From the NCBI RefSeq assembly GCF_011839805.1, contig NZ_VWPY01000007.1, forward strand, positions 62,001-126,000: a stretch of 64,000 nucleotides of DNA. The letters are read 5' to 3'. The notes beneath the pieces were generated by a model. That model saw nothing but the letters and a program-made list of their open reading frames with translations. It did no database searches and was not told the DNA's origin. Positions 58,945-64,000 of this stretch are shown here, in pieces; positions within the stretch are counted from its first letter, which is position 1; every line of letters begins with the position of its first letter. This DNA comes from Kineococcus rubinsiae. Its GTDB lineage: Bacteria; Actinomycetota; Actinomycetes; Actinomycetales; Kineococcaceae. Made by a program: the position numbers and the translations under genes.

Positions 58945-59301
58945 ATGTCCGTCATGGTCGCGGTGACCGACTCCCCCGAGGGAGCCCACGCCCTGCAGGT
59001 CGCCGTCGGCGAGGCCCGGCACTTCGGCACCGACCTCGTCGTGCTGAACCTGACGCTGGGGGACCTCGACCTCTCGTCGCTGCCCGGCGAGCCGTCCCAC
59101 GTCGTCGTCGAGCGCCGCGGCCGCCGGGACCCCGCCGAGGTCGTGCTCGACGCCCTGCAGGAGCGCGAGGGCAGCGTCGACCGGCTGGTGATCGGTGTCC
59201 GCCGCCGCTCGCCGGTCGGCAAGGCCGTCCTCGGCAGCCTGTCCCAGCAGCTGCTGCTTGAGGTCGACATCCCCGTCCTGGCGGTCAAGCTCCCGGCGTG
59301 A
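58945..59301 (+). CDS. Universal stress protein family, short form
   Basis: The 118-residue protein is a compact UspA domain: MSVMVAVTDSPEGAHALQVAV at the start and the C-terminal nucleotide-loop type segment VIGVRRRSPVGKAVLGSLSQ followed by DIPVLAVKLP. It is shorter than the usual 140-150 residues, with the middle strands trimmed. It follows the carrier gene by 37 bases with its own GGAGGA site, so it is likely co-transcribed. Small Usp proteins beside transporters may regulate them; this is inference. Confidence 0.88.
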   Translation: MSVMVAVTDSPEGAHALQVAVGEARHFGTDLVVLNLTLGDLDLSSLPGEPSHVVVERRGRRDPAEVVLDALQEREGSVDRLVIGVRRRSPVGKAVLGSLSQQLLLEVDIPVLAVKLPA

Positions 59302-59349
59302 CGCCGGCGTGACGTCGGCGTCGCCGCAGGGAGCTCGAACCCCGGGCCA

Positions 59350-60363
59350 TCAGCCGGCGGCGGGCGGCCGGACCTCCTCGATGCGCACGGGCCGGTGCTC
59401 GGCCAGCGACAGCGTGCAGGCCTCGGCGATCCAGCCGGCCTCCAGCGCGTCGGCGACGGTGCAGGGCGAGGGGCGCGTGCCCGCGACGACCTCGGTGAAG
59501 GCCCTCAGCTCCGCGCGGTAGGCGTCGGCGAAGCGGTCCATGAACGACTGGTGCGGCACCCCGGCGGGGAACGTCTCGCCGCGTTCGAGGGAGCGCAGCG
59601 GCAGGCGTGCGTCGAGCCCCGCCGCGACGCTGTCCAGCGTCCCGTGCAGCTCCAGCCGGACGTCGTAGCCGCGGGGGTTGTACCGGGTGTTCGACACGAC
59701 GGCGATCGCGCCGTCGTCGAAGGTGAGGACGGCCGCGGAGGTGTCGACGTCCCCGTTCTCGGCGAACACCGGGTCGCCGTGCGCGCTGCCCGTGGCGTAG
59801 ACCTCGACGACCTCGCGGCCGGTGACGAACCGGAGGACGTCGAAGTCGTGGACGCTGCAGTCGCGGAAGATCCCGCCGGAGGAGGCCACGTACGCCGGCG
59901 GCGGCGGGGCCGGGTCCAGCGTCGTCGAGCGCAGCGTGTGCACGCGCCCCAGGGCGCCGCTCGTCACGGCCTCCCGGGCGGCGACGATCCCCGCGTCGAA
60001 GCGGCGGTTGTAGCCGATCTGGACGGACACGTCGTGCTCGGAGACGCGGCGCAGGACCTCGACGGCGTCCGCCGGGTGCCGGGCGACGGGCTTCTCGCAG
60101 AACACCGGGATCCCCGCGGCCACGGCGGCCAGAAGCAGTTCCGGGTGCGCGTCCGTCGCGGCGGCGACGACCACGCCGTCCACCCCCGCGGCGAGGACGG
60201 CGTCGGGCGTGTCGACGGCCTGCGCACCCGTGCGCGCGGCGAGGGCGGCCGCCACCCCGGGGGCCGCGTCGGCCACCACGAGCGACGAGACGACGTCGAG
60301 GCCCGCCAGGTTGGTGGCGTGGAAGGCGCCGATCCGGCCGAGGCCGATGAGTCCGAGACGCAC
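59350..60363 (-). CDS. iolG: Gfo/Idh/MocA-family oxidoreductase, probable inositol 2-dehydrogenase
   Basis: The 337-residue NAD-dependent enzyme has GLIGLGRIGAFHATNL (Rossmann), the lysine in VFCEKPVARHP and the catalytic Asp/His in FRDCSVHDFDVLRF, as in IolG. It should oxidise myo-inositol (or another inositol isomer) to an inosose. GTG 60363 has an AGGAG site five bases upstream. It is the last gene of a leftward set with the dioxygenase-family gene and the GntR regulator. Confidence 0.85.
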   Translation of the reverse strand: MRLGLIGLGRIGAFHATNLAGLDVVSSLVVADAAPGVAAALAARTGAQAVDTPDAVLAAGVDGVVVAAATDAHPELLLAAVAAGIPVFCEKPVARHPADAVEVLRRVSEHDVSVQIGYNRRFDAGIVAAREAVTSGALGRVHTLRSTTLDPAPPPPAYVASSGGIFRDCSVHDFDVLRFVTGREVVEVYATGSAHGDPVFAENGDVDTSAAVLTFDDGAIAVVSNTRYNPRGYDVRLELHGTLDSVAAGLDARLPLRSLERGETFPAGVPHQSFMDRFADAYRAELRAFTEVVAGTRPSPCTVADALEAGWIAEACTLSLAEHRPVRIEEVRPPAAG

Positions 60364-60393
60364 GTCTGCTCCTGAGGTGGGGGGTGGGTGGGG

Positions 60394-61581
60394 TCAGCGC
60401 AGGGCGCTGCGGCGGCGCTCGGCCTGCGCGGCGAGCGCCTCGTCGAGGCGGTCCTGCGACCACTCCTCGTCGAGCGCTCGGGCGAGCAGCTCCGCCTGGG
60501 TCTGCGGGGCCATCCCGCCGACCGGCTGGTCGCGGTCCAGGTTCGTCGGGAACGCGTACGCCTCGGCGGCGACCGCGATCACGTTGCGCAGCAGCTGTTC
60601 CTCGGTACCCGCGGCCCGGCGGCGCGCCAGGACGCCGAACACCGCGGAGCTGAGGGCGGCGGTGTCGACCGTCTCCATGGCGCGGCCGAACGCGGAGGAG
60701 ACCTGCAGCAGGTTCGCCATCCGCTTCACGTCGGCGGACACGTTGGACCCCGCGCCGTGGAACAGCGCGGGGTTGAAGAACACCGCGTCGCCCTTGGTCA
60801 GCGGCAGCTGGACCCGGTGCTCGTCGAAGTAGGCCGTGAACTCCGGCTGGTGGAACGCCACGTACCCGGCGGGGTGCTTCTGAGAGTGCGGCAGGTACAG
60901 CGTGGGCCCCGACTCCAGGGGCATGTCGACGTGGGCGACCGCGCCCTGCAGCGTCAGGCCGGGGGAGAGGGCGTGCACGTGCGCGGGGTAGGCCTGCGCC
61001 TGGGCCGCGTCCATGAACCCGAGGTGGTAGTCGCGGTGGGCGCGCTGCGCGGTCCCGCCGGGGTTCACGACGTTCAGCTGGGAGGTCACCTGGTAGCCGC
61101 GCCCGAGCCAGGCCTCGCTGACCAGCGCCAGCACGTCGTTGGCGTAGTAGTCGGCGAACGCCTCCGGGTCGCGGACCCCGAACTTGTCCAGCGCACCCCA
61201 CACGCGGTCGTTCGCGCCGGGCTTCGCGAAGTGGTCGCCGCCCGTGACGCCCGCGGCCTTCTGCTCCTCGATCAGCGCCCGGAACACCGCGCTCGCCCGG
61301 TCGACGACCCCGGCCTCGAAGGCCCCGCGGAACACCACGATGCCCGGGCCGTCGGCCAGCGCCCGGGCCAGCTCCGCCTGCAGCTCCCGCCGCTGCGGCC
61401 CGGCCGCGGGCACGTCGCGCACCCGATCGCCGTAGACGAGGACGCCCTGCTCGACGGCGTCGGCGTGCGGGTGGTCCTCGAGCCGCGTCTCGACCTCGAC
61501 GACCGCGCGGAACTCCACGAGGTCGCAGTCGTCGGCGGTGTACCACCCCGGAGTGCTCGAGCGGGGTGTGGTCGCGGTCAT
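60394..61581 (-). CDS. Phytanoyl-CoA-dioxygenase-family (Fe(II)/2-oxoglutarate) protein
   Basis: The 395-residue protein has the PhyH jelly-roll landmarks: the iron His-x-Asp in AHRDYHLGFMD, the distal iron His in FFNPALFHGAGSN and the 2-oxoglutarate-binding Arg in VKRMANLLQV. Substrates of bacterial members are diverse (lipids, osmolytes, sugars, antibiotics). Lying between iolG and a GntR regulator on the same strand, it may oxidise an inositol derivative such as a methyl ether. ATG 61581 has a GAGAGG site. Confidence 0.85.
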   Translation of the reverse strand: MTATTPRSSTPGWYTADDCDLVEFRAVVEVETRLEDHPHADAVEQGVLVYGDRVRDVPAAGPQRRELQAELARALADGPGIVVFRGAFEAGVVDRASAVFRALIEEQKAAGVTGGDHFAKPGANDRVWGALDKFGVRDPEAFADYYANDVLALVSEAWLGRGYQVTSQLNVVNPGGTAQRAHRDYHLGFMDAAQAQAYPAHVHALSPGLTLQGAVAHVDMPLESGPTLYLPHSQKHPAGYVAFHQPEFTAYFDEHRVQLPLTKGDAVFFNPALFHGAGSNVSADVKRMANLLQVSSAFGRAMETVDTAALSSAVFGVLARRRAAGTEEQLLRNVIAVAAEAYAFPTNLDRDQPVGGMAPQTQAELLARALDEEWSQDRLDEALAAQAERRRSALR

Positions 61582-61639
61582 GGTCTCGGCCTCTCAGCGG
61601 GGGACGGGTCGGCGGGGCGAGTGGTGGGTGGGGAGCGGG

Positions 61640-62377
61640 TCAGCGGTCCACGAGGGTGACCTCGAACGCGTACCGGCTGGCGCGGTAGACGTGGCGGCCG
61701 AACTCGACCGCCCGGCCCGAGTCGTCGTGGGTGGTGCGTTCCATGGTCAGCAGCGGGCTGCCGCGGCGCTCGTCGAGCAGGGTGCACTCCTCGTTCGTGC
61801 CCCGGCGCGCCCCGATGCGCTGGCGGGCCACGCGCATCCCGACCCCGCGCGAGCGGAGCAGCTGGTACAGCCCGCGCTCGACGAGGGCCTCGGCGCTGAG
61901 GTCGACGAAGGCGGCCGGCAGCCAGTTCTCCAGCACGGCCAGCGGCTCGCCGGCCGAGAACCGCAGGCGGCGGGTGTGCAGGACGCGGTCGCCGGGGGCG
62001 ACCGTCAGCGTGGTGGCGATGTCGTCCCCGGCCCCGACCACCTCGTGCAGCAGGACGGTCGTGGTCGGTGCCTGCCCGTGCTGGACGAGGTCGTCGTGCA
62101 GGCTGGTCAGCTCGACCGGCCGGGTGACCTGGCCGTGCACGACCTGCGTGCCGACCCCGCGCTTGCGCACGAGCAGGCCCTTGTCGACGAGCTGCTGGAT
62201 CGCGCGGCGCATCGTGGGCCGGGACAGCCCGAGGCGGTCGGCGAGGTGGATCTCGTTGTCCAGGCGCGAGCCGGGGGGCAGCTTTCCGTCCTCGATCGCC
62301 TGCTCGATCTGGCGGGCGACCTGGAAGTAGAGGGGGACCGGGCTCGACCGGTCCAGGTCGACGAACAGATCACTCAC
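61640..62377 (-). CDS. GntR-family regulator with UTRA domain (inositol locus)
   Basis: The 245-residue protein has the GntR/HutC layout: PLYFQVARQIEQAIEDGKLPPG, the helix-turn-helix in LADRLGLSRPTMRRAIQQLVDKG (about residues 40-62), then a UTRA effector domain ending in GRHVYRASRYAFEVTL. GTG 62377 has a GGGAG site. Dyads of TGTC-N2-GACA type occur between it and iolC and at the carrier promoter, so it is the likely local repressor responding to an inositol metabolite. Confidence 0.92.
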   Translation of the reverse strand: MSDLFVDLDRSSPVPLYFQVARQIEQAIEDGKLPPGSRLDNEIHLADRLGLSRPTMRRAIQQLVDKGLLVRKRGVGTQVVHGQVTRPVELTSLHDDLVQHGQAPTTTVLLHEVVGAGDDIATTLTVAPGDRVLHTRRLRFSAGEPLAVLENWLPAAFVDLSAEALVERGLYQLLRSRGVGMRVARQRIGARRGTNEECTLLDERRGSPLLTMERTTHDDSGRAVEFGRHVYRASRYAFEVTLVDR

Positions 62378-62439
62378 GACAGCTCCCGTGCTCGGTGGCG
62401 CGCGGTGGCGCAGCCGCCGTCGGTGGCCACCGGTCCGCC

Positions 62440-62522
62440 ATCGTAGCCATCCGACGTCGTCATGTCTGTAGGTCTGTTTGTCCTGACATAGCTTGACACC
62501 GGGCGGTCGTCGCGGGCACTCT
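62440..62522. promoter_or_regulatory. Divergent GntR/iolC promoters with TGTC-N2-GACA operator
   Basis: Leftward: CAGACA (62468-62463), a 17-base spacer and TACGAT (62445-62440). Rightward: TTGACA (62493-62498), an 18-base spacer and CACTCT (62517-62522). Between them lies TGTCCTGACA (62479-62488), with an extra ATGTC half-site at 62462-62466 on the leftward -35 box. This arrangement would let one regulator control both directions. Confidence 0.6.
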
Positions 62523-62620
62523 CGTCGTGCTCCCGCGCCGCTGCGACCCGCCGTCCGCCGGCCCGCGACCACGGCCGGGGCGGGCGGCGACACCGTGGAC
62601 CAGGGCTCAGGAGGACTCGC

Positions 62621-63583
62621 GTGACCAGCACCGCAGCGTTCGACGTGGTGACGATGGGACGGGTCGGCGTCGACCTCTACCCGTTGCAGGACAACGTGGG
62701 TCTCGAGGACGTCGAGACCTTCGGCAAGTACCTGGGGGGTTCCGCGACCAACGTCGCGGTCGCGGCCGCCCGGCACGGCCGGGCCAGCGCGGTCATCACC
62801 CGCACCGGCCTCGACGCCTTCGGCACGTTCGTCCACCGCGCGCTGGCCGACCTCGGGGTCTCCGACGTGTTCGTCTCCGGCGTCGAGGGGCTGAACACGC
62901 CCCTGGCGTTCTGCGAGATGTACCCGCCGGACCACTTCCCGCTGCTGTTCTACCGCCTGCCCACGGCGCCGGACCTGCGGATCCGCGCGGAGGAGCTGGA
63001 CCTGCAGGCGATCCGCGACGCCGGCGTGTTCTGGGCGACCGTCACGGGCCTGTCGGAGGAGCCGAGCCGCGGGGCGCACCACGCCGCCTGGGAGGCCCGG
63101 GCCCGCAGCCCCCTCACGGTGCTCGACCTGGACTACCGGCCGATGTTCTGGAAGCACCCCGAGGAGGCCTCCGCGGAGGTCCGCCGGGCGCTGCCGCACG
63201 TGACGGTCGCCGTCGGCAACCGCGAGGAGTGCGAGGTCGCGGTCGGCGAGACCGACCCGCACCGCGCCGCGCGGGCGCTGCTGGACGCGGGCGTCGAGGT
63301 GGCCGTCGTCAAGCAGGGTCCCCGCGGCGTGCTGGGCATGACGAAGGACCTCACGGTCGAGGTGCCGCCCACGCCGGTCGCGGTCGTCAACGGCCTCGGG
63401 GCGGGTGACGGCTTCGGCGGCGCGCTCTGCCACGGGCTGCTCGCGGGCTGGGACCTCGAGACGACGCTGCGGTTCGCGAACGCGGCGGGGGCGATCGTCG
63501 CCACCCGCCGGGAGTGCTCGACCGCCATGCCGACGACCGCCGAGGTCGAGGCGCTGCTGGAGGAGGTGGCCGCCCGTGCCTGA
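62621..63583 (+). CDS. iolC: 5-dehydro-2-deoxygluconokinase
   Basis: The 320-residue PfkB-family sugar kinase has the N-terminal TMGRVGVDLYPLQ, GKYLGGSATNVAVAAARHG (sugar-binding Gly pair), and the C-terminal GLGAGDGFGGALCHGLL with the catalytic Asp. The YPLQ...GGSATN pattern is typical of IolC. It phosphorylates 5-dehydro-2-deoxygluconate in inositol breakdown. GTG 62621 has an AGGAGGA site. The next gene overlaps its end by eight bases. Confidence 0.93.
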   Translation: MTSTAAFDVVTMGRVGVDLYPLQDNVGLEDVETFGKYLGGSATNVAVAAARHGRASAVITRTGLDAFGTFVHRALADLGVSDVFVSGVEGLNTPLAFCEMYPPDHFPLLFYRLPTAPDLRIRAEELDLQAIRDAGVFWATVTGLSEEPSRGAHHAAWEARARSPLTVLDLDYRPMFWKHPEEASAEVRRALPHVTVAVGNREECEVAVGETDPHRAARALLDAGVEVAVVKQGPRGVLGMTKDLTVEVPPTPVAVVNGLGAGDGFGGALCHGLLAGWDLETTLRFANAAGAIVATRRECSTAMPTTAEVEALLEEVAARA

Positions 63584-64000
63584 GCCGACCCGCTTCGCCG
63601 CGGACTACGCCGAGGTCGCGGAGATCCGCGCCCGCGAGCCCGAGCGCGTCCTCGAGCTCGCGCGGGCCCGCGCCCGCCGCCCGCTGCTGCCGGCCGACGG
63701 CCGCCTCATGGTCATCGCGGCCGACCACCCCGCCCGCGGCGCCAACGGCGTGGGCGGGCGGCCCATGGCCATGGCGAACCGCACCGAGCTCCTCGACCGG
63801 CTGCGCGTGGCCCTGGCCAACCCCGGCGTCGACGGGCTGCTGGGCAGCGCCGACATCATCGAGGACCTCACCCTCCTCGGGGCGCTGGAGGGCAAGGTCG
63901 TCTTCGGCTCCATGAACCGCGGTGGCCTGCAGGGCGCCAGCTTCGAGCTCGACGACCGCTTCACGGGCTACGACGCACAGGCCATCGAGGACATGCACCT
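63576..64000 (+). CDS. Cgl0158/deoxyribose-phosphate-aldolase-like protein, 3' end cut off
   Basis: The frame is open from GTG 63576 to the window end (141 residues seen). The segment RRPLLPADGRLMVIAADHPARGANGV, followed by GVDGLLGSADIIEDLTLLGALEGKVV, is typical of the actinobacterial Cgl0158 family of barrel proteins found after iolC. It probably acts as the aldolase of the inositol route in place of IolJ. The GGAGGAGGT ribosome site lies inside iolC. The catalytic Lys region is beyond the window. Confidence 0.8.
   Translation, partial: MPEPTRFAADYAEVAEIRAREPERVLELARARARRPLLPADGRLMVIAADHPARGANGVGGRPMAMANRTELLDRLRVALANPGVDGLLGSADIIEDLTLLGALEGKVVFGSMNRGGLQGASFELDDRFTGYDAQAIEDMH

Noticed and set aside
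1-64000. tRNA, rRNA, prophage, transposase or toxin-antitoxin genes
   Set aside because: I looked for tRNA-like cloverleafs, transposase DDE or serine-recombinase motifs and small paired genes, and found none that I could support.

Overview
The window is a gene-dense stretch of very GC-rich DNA (third codon positions almost all G or C). GTG starts are common, and several start codons lie 6-8 bases after a TANNNT -10 box, the pattern of leaderless actinobacterial mRNAs. A DtxR/IdeR-type iron box, Ku with LigD-type end-joining proteins, a PucR regulator and an actinobacterial inositol locus all point to Actinobacteria. A chemotaxis receptor and c-di-GMP enzymes suggest a motile, environmental species. 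A Kineococcus/Kineosporiaceae-like organism is my guess from this overall style, not a proven assignment. I see 59 protein genes (two cut by the window ends) and no rRNA, tRNA, insertion sequence, prophage or CRISPR array.

Layout. 1-8 kb: quaternary-amine block (APC permease, choline-dehydrogenase-like GMC oxidase, ferredoxin-reductase-like flavoprotein, glycine-betaine-type Rieske oxygenase, BCCT carrier). 8-11.4 kb: chemotaxis receptor and a GAF-EAL phosphodiesterase, divergent around a structured non-coding region. 11.4-23 kb: DNA-repair and envelope genes (Ku, a putative 3-methyladenine glycosylase, a secreted ExeM-type nuclease, a drug exporter, two siderophore-interacting reductases under an iron box, and LigD split into ligase and polymerase genes). 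25-27.4 kb: purD-purC. 27.5-38 kb: lactate oxidase with LrgAB, an alanine dehydrogenase and its Lrp regulator, redox enzymes and a MerR-controlled aldo/keto reductase. 38-51.6 kb: ureide (allantoin) catabolism. 51.6-57.3 kb: GGDEF protein, purS-purQ-purL and cutC. 57.4-64 kb: myo-inositol catabolism, continuing past the right edge.

How the genes fit together. The 38-51 kb block can be read as a pathway: an NCS1 carrier imports the ureide, a racemase-like protein and allantoinase open the ring, allantoate amidohydrolase makes ureidoglycine, and PucG transaminates it to oxalurate. A divergent protein that fuses a DUF3225 (AtzH/HpxZ-like) domain to an AtzE/HpxY-like amidase is a good candidate for the step after oxalurate. 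This block lies between purDC and purSQL, which share strand and order, as if a purD-C-S-Q-L string had been opened by a 26-kb segment. In the inositol locus an IolT-like carrier, IolG, a phytanoyl-CoA-dioxygenase-family protein and IolC surround a GntR regulator, and a TGTC-N2-GACA site occurs at both outward promoters.

The least explained features are two families of intergenic palindromes. One is an 84-bp element with 18-bp inverted ends (two copies); the other is a roughly 35-bp near-perfect palindrome (three copies). Every copy lies within about 12 bases of a stop codon or overlaps one.
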